Shown here: positions 9,012-16,496 of the stretch, piece by piece | Position numbering within the stretch: position 1 is the stretch's first letter | Layout: every line of letters begins with the position of its first letter | Source: an uncultured Olsenella sp. | GTDB taxonomy: Bacteria; Actinomycetota; Coriobacteriia; Coriobacteriales; Atopobiaceae | DNA length: 64,000 nt | Assembly (NCBI GenBank): GCA_900314495.1 | Contig: OMVJ01000001.1 | Span: 124,001-188,000, forward strand | Direction: 5' to 3' | Position numbers and translations under genes: made by a program | Notes under the pieces: generated by a model | What the model was told of the DNA's origin: nothing | Seen by the model: only the letters and a program-made list of their open reading frames with translations | The model's database searches: none

Positions 9012-9312
9012 CCCAGGCTTCGCGGATCCTAATCCAAGTGATTTGACATCATACCCATGTTTACCTGCTGTTTATTGCACGCAAGTTGCATGTGACTGGC
9101 GCGCCCGAGGCGTTACCGGGGTCACACGCCACAAACGCATCCCGTCCGCGGCAGACTTTTTTCCGCGGAAAATCTTTGACGCTCCAACCCCGCCAGCCCG
9201 CACACGGACGGCACGCGCACTCCACCGAGCTTCTCTCCGTCCGCCCGTCTGGGCGTGGCATACTCTCCCCCATCACCAACGAGCAGGGTAAGCAAGAGAG
9301 GCGGCATCGCTC

Positions 9313-10554
9313 ATGGCAGACACACAGCTTTCGCCAGTTCCCGAGGAGCCTTCCAACAAGATGGCCCGTACCCTCATGGGTTCCGACCTTGCCAACACCA
9401 CTTTCACGGACGACGAGCTGGGCGCCTCCAGGCCCGGCTCCGTGCAGCTGCCCGTTGGCGCCATCGCCGCAGGCGGGTCCGCGCTTATAGCTGCGCTTGC
9501 TGGCGGCAACACGGCCGTCACCAGCGGATTCACGCTGATGGAGGGCCTTTATCGGCCGTACTTGGCCAACGGAGTGGCCGGCACTCTTACGGCAGCGCAC
9601 GATTTTGGCTACCTTGGCATGGTGCGCGACAGCAGCAGAATTGTGGCCCAGGCGCGCTGGGTGGAGGCCGCGGACGTACCCTTCGCCTCCGTCACGCACA
9701 TCCCGGTCAGCCCGCTGGACGTGGCGGCGCTGGTCATGCTCGCCGAAATCACGGCCAAGCTGGACGACATCAAGCGCGGCCAGCAAGAGATTCTGAACTA
9801 CATGCGCATCAAGGACGACGCGGCCGTGCTGGCAGACCTCAAGGCCCTCTCGGAGCTGCAGCAGAGCTATGCCTTCAACTGGAACAACGAGTCGTACCGC
9901 CTGAGCGCGCAGACCAACGCCCAGCGCATCCGCAACCAGGCCGACGCGGCAATCGAGCGCCAGCGCGGGCTCGTTCGCTCCCAGCTTGCCGGCCCGGCGC
10001 TGCCCATCCCCCGCATTGGGGAGGCGCCCAAGGACCAGCAGGTCGCGGAGGAGTTTGGCCGCTACCGGCTGGCGCTGTACGAATACGCCTACGCGGCGCT
10101 GGTGGAGACCGCCTACGTGGGCAACATGGGCCACGGCTACCTTGAGCACACGATCGGCGCCATCGAGCAGCGCTCCAACGACTACCGCACGTTGTACACC
10201 AAGACGTACGACGCCCTGGAGGCGGAGGCGCGCATGAACCCCGGCACCGCAGCCATGGGTGCCGTGGGTGGGTTCGCGAAGACCCTCGGCGGCCTCGTGC
10301 AGAAGACCCCGGTCGGCGAGGCCACGCTCATAGACGAGGTGCTGGCTGGCGCGGGCAACCACCTGGAAGACGCGAGCAACAAGCAGGTCAACGATGCGCT
10401 GCGCAGGCTGCGCACCATCAGCGACCCAGGCGTCGCGTCGTTTGCCGCGGCGCTGCACGGTGCGGACCGACTGATGAACGGGAGCACAGACCTGCTGGTT
10501 GGGCACGATGGCGTTTACCTGGTGCCGCGGGAGGATGAAAGCGACGCGAACTAA
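9313..10554 (+). CDS. Hypothetical protein between the two toxin-antitoxin copies
   Basis: A 413-residue protein from ATG 9313, with GAGAGGCGG upstream. I do not recognise the family. Residues about 45-72 form a Gly/Ala-rich hydrophobic stretch (LPVGAIAAGGSALIAALAGG) that could insert in a membrane. A helix-rich part follows (about 135-200) with DIKRGQQEILNYMRIKDD, suggesting coiled-coil character, and the C-terminal half has an Ala-rich segment, then mixed helices ending PREDESDAN. There is no catalytic signature. Its position between two same-direction copies of a toxin-antitoxin unit suggests it was carried or preserved with them. It may be an envelope-stress or defence factor; that is a guess. 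Confidence 0.75.
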   Translation: MADTQLSPVPEEPSNKMARTLMGSDLANTTFTDDELGASRPGSVQLPVGAIAAGGSALIAALAGGNTAVTSGFTLMEGLYRPYLANGVAGTLTAAHDFGYLGMVRDSSRIVAQARWVEAADVPFASVTHIPVSPLDVAALVMLAEITAKLDDIKRGQQEILNYMRIKDDAAVLADLKALSELQQSYAFNWNNESYRLSAQTNAQRIRNQADAAIERQRGLVRSQLAGPALPIPRIGEAPKDQQVAEEFGRYRLALYEYAYAALVETAYVGNMGHGYLEHTIGAIEQRSNDYRTLYTKTYDALEAEARMNPGTAAMGAVGGFAKTLGGLVQKTPVGEATLIDEVLAGAGNHLEDASNKQVNDALRRLRTISDPGVASFAAALHGADRLMNGSTDLLVGHDGVYLVPREDESDAN

Positions 10555-10647
10555 CTCAGCGCTCCCCAGCTCGCTGCGGCGCAGAACCGTCCGCTTCCGC
10601 TGGTTGCGATCCCAGCCCCGTTCTCGCGATGCGGCAAGTTCCCTCTA

Positions 10648-10678
10648 TTGGAAACAAACACTCGGATGTGGGTACAAT
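10648..10678 (+). promoter_or_regulatory. Promoter of antitoxin RNA 2
   Basis: TTGGAA (10648-10653), 19 bp, TACAAT (10673-10678); predicted start G10685, the same first bases (GACGGC) as RNA 1. The spacing is one base longer than in copy 1. Confidence 0.6.
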
Positions 10679-10684
10679 ACGACT

Positions 10685-10765
10685 GACGGCAGCCTACGCT
10701 TGGGCAGTCTAGGCAGCGCCGTTTACTACTTGATTAGCCGCTAGTTCCAGCTAGCGGCTTCTCTT
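10685..10765 (+). ncRNA. Candidate type I antitoxin RNA 2
   Basis: The same fold as RNA 1: ACGGC (10686-10690) with GCCGT (10718-10722), GCCTA (10692-10696) with TAGGC (10710-10714), and a 13-nt loop (10697-10709). The loop plus closing T contains TGGGCAGTCT, a perfect 10-nt complement of AGACTGCCCA, which covers the bases directly before and including the first base of toxin 2's start codon. The terminator is AGCCGCTAG / CTAGCGGCT (10736-10744 and 10751-10759) followed by TCTCTTTT. Loop and target differ from copy 1 in a matched way, which supports function. Confidence 0.72.
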
Positions 10766-10909
10766 TTGTTCGCGTCGCGTTCTACGCGCGTCGATTTGCT
10801 TTAGGATTTCGATTACCAGGTTCGCGATGGTGGTCACGAGGGTAACGAGCACCCTCGCGGTGCCGACCACCTCTAGCGCAAGTTTCACGATATCGGTCAG
10901 TTCATCCAT
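10751..10909 (-). CDS. Candidate type I toxin peptide 2 (52 residues)
   Basis: The second intact copy of the peptide, ATG 10909. It is identical to copy 1 over the first 16 residues (MDELTDIVKLALEVVG), diverges within the helix (VTLVTTIANLVIEILKQ), and keeps the basic tail RRTRREQKRSR. The DNA changes are mostly at the protein level conservative, so the frame is under selection or recently duplicated. The leader before the start reads GAAGGGAGACTGCCC; its binding site is weaker than in copy 1 and is the exact target of the loop of antitoxin RNA 2. The toxin -10 box (TAGAAT, 10979-10974) is conserved. Confidence 0.7.
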   Translation of the reverse strand: MDELTDIVKLALEVVGTARVLVTLVTTIANLVIEILKQIDARRTRREQKRSR

Positions 10910-11150
10910 GGGCAGTCTCCCTTCTCTCGAAGGCGCTGCCTGTGCACGCGGTATTGCCGCCAGCCGTGGGGAGATTCTACCCGGGTCTCTAGGGTCCTAT
11001 ACCATGAGATTCAGCATCATACCTATGTCTACCTGCGGTTTATTGCACGAAACTTGCAAGTAACTGCCATATAGAGATTCTCTTCCGGAGTCACATGCTG
11101 CGGTCGAGTCTCATCTCCAGCAGGCAACCGGGACGTAGTCGGCCGTACCC

Positions 11151-11750
11151 CTACCGCGCGTGCGCCGCGCGCCACTCGTCCAGTTCGTCCGCGATGGTGG
11201 TGTAGTCGCGCTCAAAGAGCTCGTCGCAGATCTGCCGGTCGAGCGTCGCGGGGTCCACGGTCTCCAGGATCTTCTTGGCCACAAAGTCCTTGCTCTTGGC
11301 GGCGTAACGGTGCATGCCGTTCGCCGCCAAGATGTTGTTCAGCTCCGGCCGCCACAGCAGGCTGAGCTTGCGCCGGCGGCTCACCTTCCGGTTGGGCTGC
11401 CACGGGCGCGCCACGGCGAAGGCCATGCCGCCGTGCCCGTCCAGCTCCGCCATCACGATGCCCCACCACGCGGGCACGTGGTCCGCCACGCGTGAGTGTG
11501 AGCTACCGACCACCACCATGTTCGCGTCGAAGTAGCGATCGTAGTTCTTGGTCTGGCTGGCCAGGCGCTCGTAGGTGTCCGCGTCGCTCTTGATCTCGAT
11601 CCCCACGAGCCCCTCGGGCGTGACCATGAAGGCGTCGGCGCGCGACCGGCCGATGGTCTTCTCCTCAATGATGCGCACCTTGCCACAGGTGGCCTCGAGC
11701 CACTCGAACAGCGGCTCGCGCATGTCTATGTCATGGATGCGGTAGGTCAA
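11151..11750 (-). CDS. sce7726 family protein (PD-(D/E)XK-like)
   Basis: About 199 residues. The segment KVRIIEEKTIGRSRADAF, then GLVGIEIKSDADTYERL and QTKNYDRYFDANMVVVG, is the sce7726 pattern: E, then D/ExK (EIKSD) with a following Q and Y, as in restriction-endonuclease-like folds. I place the start at TTG 11750 (TTGGAG 5 bp upstream) because the family extends N-terminal of the first ATG (11723), which lacks a binding site. The protein is probably a DNA-binding or nuclease-fold factor; the family is common on mobile and defence loci. The C-terminal half (about 100-199) with RRRKLSLLWRPEL is typical of the longer members. It lies downstream of two palindromic repeats. Confidence 0.7.
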   Translation of the reverse strand: MTYRIHDIDMREPLFEWLEATCGKVRIIEEKTIGRSRADAFMVTPEGLVGIEIKSDADTYERLASQTKNYDRYFDANMVVVGSSHSRVADHVPAWWGIVMAELDGHGGMAFAVARPWQPNRKVSRRRKLSLLWRPELNNILAANGMHRYAAKSKDFVAKKILETVDPATLDRQICDELFERDYTTIADELDEWRAAHAR

Positions 11751-11820
11751 GGTCGCTCCAAGTGCGATGGGGGCGCAACGGCGCACAGCGCACGACTCGG
11801 CACGCGGCGGAGAAACGCTG

Positions 11821-11883
11821 TCCCACGGAATCTGAGACAAGAATTGTATCCTCAGGGGTGGCAACTGTCCAAGAATCCGTGGA
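11821..11883. repeat. Palindromic repeat family P1, copy A
   Basis: Inverted-repeat element with arms CCCACGGAATCTGAGACA and TGTCCAAGAATCCGTGGA separated by about 28 bp. Two more copies are at 11911-11980 and 59782-59847. Confidence 0.75.
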
Positions 11884-11910
11884 CCACGACTTTGCCAGCG
11901 TACACCGCGT

Positions 11911-11980
11911 GTGACCCATGGAATCTGAGACAAGAACGAGGCCCGAAGGCACCTCTCTTGTCCAAGAATCCATGGGTCAC
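11911..11980. repeat. Palindromic repeat family P1, copy B
   Basis: Arms of 25 nt (11911-11935 and 11956-11980) that are complementary except at 3 positions. They begin GTGACCCATGGA and end TCCATGGGTCAC. The arm sequence (ATGG) differs from copy A (ACGG) on both sides at once, that is, compensatory changes. The copy lies 27 bp from copy A, at the end of the aldo/keto reductase gene. Confidence 0.75.
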
Positions 11981-12013
11981 GAACGAGTCCTGCGTGTAAC
12001 CAGCGCCTCTCCC

Positions 12014-12952
12014 CTACGGCAGAATGTTGCCCGCGGCCAGGTAGACGTCGTACCAGTCCTCGCGGGACATCTCCCACGTGGTCGCAGCAGCAGACTCGCG
12101 CACGCGCTCCGGCTTGGTGGTGCCCACGATGGCCTGCATCTTGCCCGGGTAGCGCAGCACCCAGTTCACGGCCACGGCGGTCTTGGTCACGCCGTGCTCG
12201 TCAGCGATTCGCTGCAACGTGGAGTTGAGCTCCGCGTACTCCAGGTCATCGATGAACGTGCCGCCGAAGTAGCCGTGCTGCATGACGCTCCAGGCCTGAA
12301 CCACCTGGCCGTTGCTATAGGCGTACTCGAAGACGCCGCCGTCGCGGTCGGCCGCGGCCGGGCCCTCCATGTTCACGTTGAAGGTGGAGTTAAAGGCGGG
12401 GCTGAAGGCGCAGCTCAGCTGCACCTGATTGCACGTGATGGGGAACGGCAGGTAGCGCTGCAGGCGCGCCATGGTGGCCACGTTCTGGTTGCTGACGCCA
12501 AAGCTCAGGACCTTGCCAGCGTCGTGCAAGGTCTGGAAGACGCCGGCCACCTCCTCCGGCACCATGAGGACGTCCGGCCGGTGCAGCAGGAGGGAGTCCA
12601 CATGGTCCGTCTGCAGGGCGGCCAGGCTCTCGTCTACCGACTGCAGGATGTGCTCGCGCGAGAAGTCAAAGTAGTTGCCCTTGCGCGTAGGGTGCGGGCG
12701 GATGCCGACCTTGGTCTGCAGGATAACCTGCTCGCGCAGGCCAGGAACGGAGGCCAGCGCCGCGCCCAACGTGCACTCGCAGCCGTGCCAGCCGCCGTAG
12801 ATGGGCGCCGTATCCAGCACGTTCACGCCGCAGTCCATGCCCGTCTGCACCAGCTCCGCCACCTGCGCGGGAGTCATCTCCCGAATGCGCATGAGGCCCA
12901 GCACCAGCTCTGACGCCTTGGCCTTTTGCGACCCAAACTCAACGTAACGCAT
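12014..12952 (-). CDS. Aldo/keto reductase
   Basis: A 312-residue NADPH-dependent oxidoreductase of the aldo/keto reductase superfamily (YdhF-like branch). The catalytic tetrad is visible: Asp and Tyr in DTAPIYGGW (near residues 47-52), Lys in LQTKVG (about 81) and His in LLLHRPD. The cofactor end carries IVGTTKPERV. ATG 12952 follows GAGGAG. These enzymes reduce small carbonyl compounds in the cytoplasm; the substrate cannot be told from sequence. It stands alone, with repeats on both flanks. Confidence 0.85.
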   Translation of the reverse strand: MRYVEFGSQKAKASELVLGLMRIREMTPAQVAELVQTGMDCGVNVLDTAPIYGGWHGCECTLGAALASVPGLREQVILQTKVGIRPHPTRKGNYFDFSREHILQSVDESLAALQTDHVDSLLLHRPDVLMVPEEVAGVFQTLHDAGKVLSFGVSNQNVATMARLQRYLPFPITCNQVQLSCAFSPAFNSTFNVNMEGPAAADRDGGVFEYAYSNGQVVQAWSVMQHGYFGGTFIDDLEYAELNSTLQRIADEHGVTKTAVAVNWVLRYPGKMQAIVGTTKPERVRESAAATTWEMSREDWYDVYLAAGNILP

Positions 12953-13078
12953 GCGGACTCCTCTCCCCCAGCCCTCCAGTCATCTGACGCACAAGTATGG
13001 CACGAGGGGCACGTTCGCGCCGGAGTAAGTTCGGTCGCGAGCTTCCGCTACGCCTCCTCTAGCGGATTGGCACCCCGT

Positions 13079-13169
13079 AAACCGTCGCACCTTGACCGTT
13101 TGCGCTTCAATTCTTGATATTATCAACTGGTCTTTTGTGTTCTCCGACGCCAAAGGTGCGACGGTTTTT
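13079..13169. repeat. Palindromic element family P2, stem type A, copy 1
   Basis: Outer arms AAACCGTCGCACCTT and AAGGTGCGACGGTTT. On the minus strand the interior contains CAAAAGACCAGTT (13137-13124), the central motif shared by all five P2 elements. The right arm ends CGGTTTTT and could act as a terminator. The same stem type is at 62562-62653. Confidence 0.7.
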
Positions 13170-13597
13170 CTTGGCAGGCATTCTATGGGGCTTCGCGAAA
13201 CCGCAGGTCGCAGGGGTCGTTTTCAGGTGCGGTCTCCGCCCACGTACGGTATCGGCACCCAAGAATGCGCAGGTCAGAGGGGGTACGATTGGGGTGCCAC
13301 TGGCCCACCGGAAGAATGGACACCTCCAATTGCAAGTCTCGCCCGCTCAATCTGAGGTCATATTGCCCGCAGCCTGCTGCGGGCAACCGCAAAACGGTTC
13401 TCAGAAGCTCGCCCGTATTGACGTACGACGAATCGCTTCAACGTTAGCGACGACTTGGACTTCACTCGAGAAACGCCGCATCTTAGTCCCGATTGCATCG
13501 TTTTCCAACGTTTGGCCAGTTGTTCCGCACCAAACGAAACAAACGACGCTGGATTGTGTCATTGCAAACGACACGATCCGGCGTCATCTGAAGCAAG
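13170..13597. other. Intergenic region with degenerate repeat sequence
   Basis: No gene is supported here. The part at about 13270-13330 (CAGGTCAGAGGGGGTA ... GCCCACCG ... CACCTCC) resembles 62755-62815, which also follows a P2 stem-A element, so the repeat unit seems to be composite and about 250 bp long. A short hairpin (TTGCCCGCAGCCTGCTGCGGGCAA) lies at 13367-13390. The rest shows nothing I recognise. Confidence 0.5.
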
Positions 13598-13627
13598 TGA
13601 GGCAAAAGGGAAACGTCCCCTGTCTCA
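13598..13627. repeat. Palindromic repeat family P3, half copy at the ilvA 3' end
   Basis: AAAAGGGAAACGTCCCC followed by TGTCTCA. One arm of the P3 family (full copy at 14889-14950). It overlaps the ilvA stop codon. Confidence 0.6.
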
Positions 13628-14821
13628 TTCGACGAGGCTGAAGCCGGCGGCGGCCAGGCGGGCGCGGATGTCGTCGATCTGCGCCTGGTCGCGCGTCTCC
13701 ATGCCCATGCGCAGCACGCAGCTGCTGATGGGAAGGTTGGGGTCAGAGAGGTCGTAGTCCACGCTCACCACGTTGGCGCCGGCCGCGGCAATGAGGCCGC
13801 TCACCTGCTCCAGCTGGCCGGGCTTGTCGGTCAGGCGGATGCTCATGGTGGTCTTGCGGCCGCTCATGGCCAGGCCGCGGGTGATCACGCGCGAAAGGAT
13901 GTTCACGTCGATGTTGCCGCCGCTGACCACGCACACCGTGCGCCTGCCCTCCAGCGGGATCTTGCCGAACATGCAGGCAGCCACGGGTGCCGCGCCCGCC
14001 CCCTCGGCCACCAGCTTCTGGCGCTCCATCAGGGCCAGGATTGCCGCGGCGATCTCGTCGTCCGAGACGGTCACCACATCGTCCACGTAGCGCTCCACCA
14101 TCTTGAAGGTCTCCTCGCCGGGCGTCTTGACGGCGATGCCGTCGGCGAAGGTGCTCACGCGGTCCAGCGCCTCCCACTGGCCGTCGTGGAATGCGCGCGC
14201 CATGCTGCCCGCGCCCTCGGCCTGCACGCCGTACACCTTGCACGAGGGTTTCAGGCTCTTGACGGCCAGCGCCACGCCGGAGATGAGCCCGCCGCCGCCG
14301 ACCGGCACAACCACGGAGTCCACGTTGTCCAGTTGGTCCAGGATCTCAAGCCCGATGGTTCCCTGGCCGGCCATCACGTCCTCGTCGTCGTAGGGGTGGA
14401 TGAGGGTGGCACCCGACTCCTCTTGGTAGGCCACGCAGGCGTCGTGCGCGTCGTCGTAGCTGCCCTTCACCAGGCACACCTCCGCGCCCAGCCGGCGGGT
14501 GTTCTCCACCTTCATGATAGGCGCGCCGTCCGGCATGAAGATCTTGCTCTTGGCGCCTGCGCGGGTGGCGGCCAGGGCCACGCCCTGCGCGTGGTTGCCC
14601 GCGCTGCAGGCAATGATGCCGCGGTCCAGCTCCTCCTGCGCGAGCCGGCTGATCTTGTAGTAGGCGCCACGCAGCTTGAACGAGCCCGTGACCTGCAGGT
14701 TCTCCGTCTTGAGGTGAATGTCCGCGCCAGGCACCAGCTGCGGGGCGGCAATGAGGTCCGTGCGACGGGCCACCCCCTTCAGCACGTAGGCAGCGTGGTA
14801 TACCCTGTCCAAGCTAAGCAT
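13625..14821 (-). CDS. ilvA: Threonine ammonia-lyase with ACT domain
   Basis: A 398-residue PLP enzyme that converts threonine to 2-oxobutanoate, the first step towards isoleucine. The PLP lysine is in TGSFKLRGAYYK (Lys49), the phosphate-binding glycine loop is VPVGGGGLISG, and residues about 325-398 form an ACT domain (SIRLTDKPGQLEQVSGLI) for feedback control. I chose ATG 14821, preceded by GGGAGAGG; a longer in-frame extension runs into a palindromic repeat and is not coding. The length matches the short ACT-containing form. It lies near, but not in one operon with, ilvDCNB. Confidence 0.9.
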   Translation of the reverse strand: MLSLDRVYHAAYVLKGVARRTDLIAAPQLVPGADIHLKTENLQVTGSFKLRGAYYKISRLAQEELDRGIIACSAGNHAQGVALAATRAGAKSKIFMPDGAPIMKVENTRRLGAEVCLVKGSYDDAHDACVAYQEESGATLIHPYDDEDVMAGQGTIGLEILDQLDNVDSVVVPVGGGGLISGVALAVKSLKPSCKVYGVQAEGAGSMARAFHDGQWEALDRVSTFADGIAVKTPGEETFKMVERYVDDVVTVSDDEIAAAILALMERQKLVAEGAGAAPVAACMFGKIPLEGRRTVCVVSGGNIDVNILSRVITRGLAMSGRKTTMSIRLTDKPGQLEQVSGLIAAAGANVVSVDYDLSDPNLPISSCVLRMGMETRDQAQIDDIRARLAAAGFSLVE

Positions 14822-14888
14822 GTTGACAATCCTCTCCCTAGGCGGCCGCGTGCGCGACCGTCGGCGTTTCCTGTGGTTGTTGTTGATG

Positions 14889-14950
14889 AGACGGGGGGAC
14901 GTACCTTTTGTCTCATTTGAATGAGACAAAAGGTACGTCCCCCCGTCTCC
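14889..14950. repeat. Palindromic repeat family P3, full copy
   Basis: A perfect 30-bp inverted repeat (14889-14918 and 14921-14950) with a 2-bp centre. It begins GAGACGGGGGGACGTACC and reaches TTTTGTCTCATT. It separates the DUF815 gene from ilvA and could stop transcription in both directions. Degenerate or partial relatives are at 13598, 27005, 27425, 28183 and 35138. Confidence 0.85.
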
Positions 14951-14954
14951 TGTT

Positions 14955-16349
14955 TCACTCCCCGGCCAGGTAGTCGATGAACTGGCGAGCCGTGCGGCCG
15001 CTCATGCCGCCGTGGCGAATCTCCCACCGGTCAGCCAGCTTGAGCAGCTCCGCCTCGTCTGGGAACCTGCCCGGCAGCTCGCGCGCGGCCAGCTCCAGCA
15101 CGATCTGGTGGTAGAGCTTGGGCGCCGGCGTGCTGAAGTTGATGGAGACGCCGAAGCGCTCGGCCAGGCTGAGCTTCTCCTCCACCGTGTCGCTGCGGTG
15201 CACGTCGCCGTCGTGCTCAATGTCGTTTCGGTCGTTCCAAGTCTCACGGATGAGGTGACGGCGGTTGCTGGTGGCGTAAATGAGCACGTTCTCTGGCCGC
15301 TGCTCCACGCCGCCTTCGATTACGGCCTTCAGGAACTTGTACTCCACCTCGTTCTCCTCGAAGGAGAGGTCGTCTATGAAGACGATGAAGCGGTAGTTGC
15401 GGTGCTTCACGGCCTCGATCACGCGGCTGAGGTCGCGGAACTGGTACTTGTATATCTCTATGATGCGCAGGCCGGCGTCCGCGTACTCCGTGAGCAGGGC
15501 CTTCACGCAGGTGGACTTGCCGGTGCCCGCGTCACCGTAGAGCAGCACGTTGTTGGCCGGACGGCCCGCGAGGAAGGCCTGGGTGTTGGCCACCAGGCGC
15601 TCCTTCTGCAGGTCATAGCCCACGATGTCTTGCAGGCGTACAGGGCGCGCGTTGTTGACGGGCACGAACTGCAGCGTGCCCACAGAGTAGGCCTCCGGCG
15701 TGTAGGCGTCGCGCAGGAGGGCGTCCTCCGTGCGGCGGATGCGGAAGGCGGCATTGAGGCCGAAGAGCCCCACGCCCAGGCGACGGTATGCGTCGCTGAC
15801 CAGGGCAAATGCGTGCGCGGGCGCATCCGGGCCACCGTCTGCCGCGCATGCAGCCAGGGCGTCCGAGAGCGAACGGACCTCCCGGCTCACGCCCTCAAAG
15901 TAGTTTGCACGCTGCTTGGGGATGGACTTCCAGTTGCACAGGGACTCAAATGCCGGCGCGCCCAGGTCCGTGGAGAGGTCCGAGAAGTCCCAGCGCAGCA
16001 GCTCCAGGAACACGGACAAGTCCGCCCGTGCCAGCGCGTTGACGCTGCCGCCATCCACGGCACCGCGCCGCTCCGCCGTGAGCGAGAAGGAATTCTCGTC
16101 CGTGAGCAGGCAGAAGGCCAGGTAGTCGGCCCAGAGGTCGCGGTCGAAGCCGTACGTGGTGGCAAGGTCCAGGAGGCGCTTGGCCGCGGCGTTGGCACGC
16201 GCAGCCAGGTCGCAACGAACGTCGCGCGGCAGGTCACCGGCGGGGTCCCGCCGCGCGGCAAGGTCGCGGTAAACGCCAGCCACGTCCGCCAGCACCGAGT
16301 CATCCGCTAGATTGCGATACAGAACCAGGCTGGAGAGCAAGCTGTACAT
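14955..16349 (-). CDS. DUF815 family AAA ATPase
   Basis: A 464-residue protein with the DUF815 C-terminal ATPase module. Walker A is YGDAGTGKST (about 270-279), Walker B is FIVFIDDLSF (about 319-328), and a sensor segment IYATSNRRHLI follows. The N-terminal half is helical and family-specific. DUF815 proteins are soluble P-loop ATPases of unknown role, found in many Firmicutes and actinobacteria. ATG 16349 opens the frame, though the region just upstream has no strong binding site. It ends 5 bp before a perfect palindrome. The position between ilv genes may be accidental. Confidence 0.85.
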   Translation of the reverse strand: MYSLLSSLVLYRNLADDSVLADVAGVYRDLAARRDPAGDLPRDVRCDLAARANAAAKRLLDLATTYGFDRDLWADYLAFCLLTDENSFSLTAERRGAVDGGSVNALARADLSVFLELLRWDFSDLSTDLGAPAFESLCNWKSIPKQRANYFEGVSREVRSLSDALAACAADGGPDAPAHAFALVSDAYRRLGVGLFGLNAAFRIRRTEDALLRDAYTPEAYSVGTLQFVPVNNARPVRLQDIVGYDLQKERLVANTQAFLAGRPANNVLLYGDAGTGKSTCVKALLTEYADAGLRIIEIYKYQFRDLSRVIEAVKHRNYRFIVFIDDLSFEENEVEYKFLKAVIEGGVEQRPENVLIYATSNRRHLIRETWNDRNDIEHDGDVHRSDTVEEKLSLAERFGVSINFSTPAPKLYHQIVLELAARELPGRFPDEAELLKLADRWEIRHGGMSGRTARQFIDYLAGE

Positions 16350-16425
16350 GTGTGCGACTGCCTTTCGTTCCCACTTGAGACTACCTGCTCGAAGCTACTT
16401 GAGCCTACTCGAACTTTCTGGACCC

Positions 16426-16475
16426 GCGCAAGGCTCAGGCTCAGGTAACGTTCGACTTGAACCTGAGCCTTGCGC
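16426..16475 (-). terminator. Hairpin after ilvD
   Basis: Perfect 14-bp arms GCGCAAGGCTCAGG (16426-16439) and CCTGAGCCTTGCGC (16462-16475). It lies 21 bp beyond the ilvD stop codon and ahead of the DUF815 gene. There is no long T-run, so termination strength is uncertain. Confidence 0.55.
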
Positions 16476-16496
16476 CAACCACGTCGACTCCGCGCC

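Larger units (their letters stand above)
8641..9100. repeat. Duplicated toxin-antitoxin unit, first copy
   Basis: About 440 bp that recur in the same orientation at roughly 10618-11070. The similarity covers the antitoxin promoter, both RNAs, the toxin frame, the toxin promoter and about 80 bp beyond it, ending near TTATTGCACG. The stretch from 9012 to 9312 otherwise holds only the end of this unit and the upstream region of the next gene, where a CATACT at 9257 could be a -10 box. Confidence 0.75.
10618..11070. repeat. Duplicated toxin-antitoxin unit, second copy
   Basis: Direct repeat of the unit at 8641-9100; see that entry. It starts about 65 bp after the end of the 413-residue gene and ends near TTATTGCACG at 11039. 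The remaining 80 bp to 11150 show nothing else I can name. Confidence 0.75.

Noticed and set aside
9042-9047. TTGACA as a -35 box for the 413-residue gene
   Set aside because: No -10 at 16-18 bp, and the bases are not kept in the second copy of the repeat unit (TTCAGC there).
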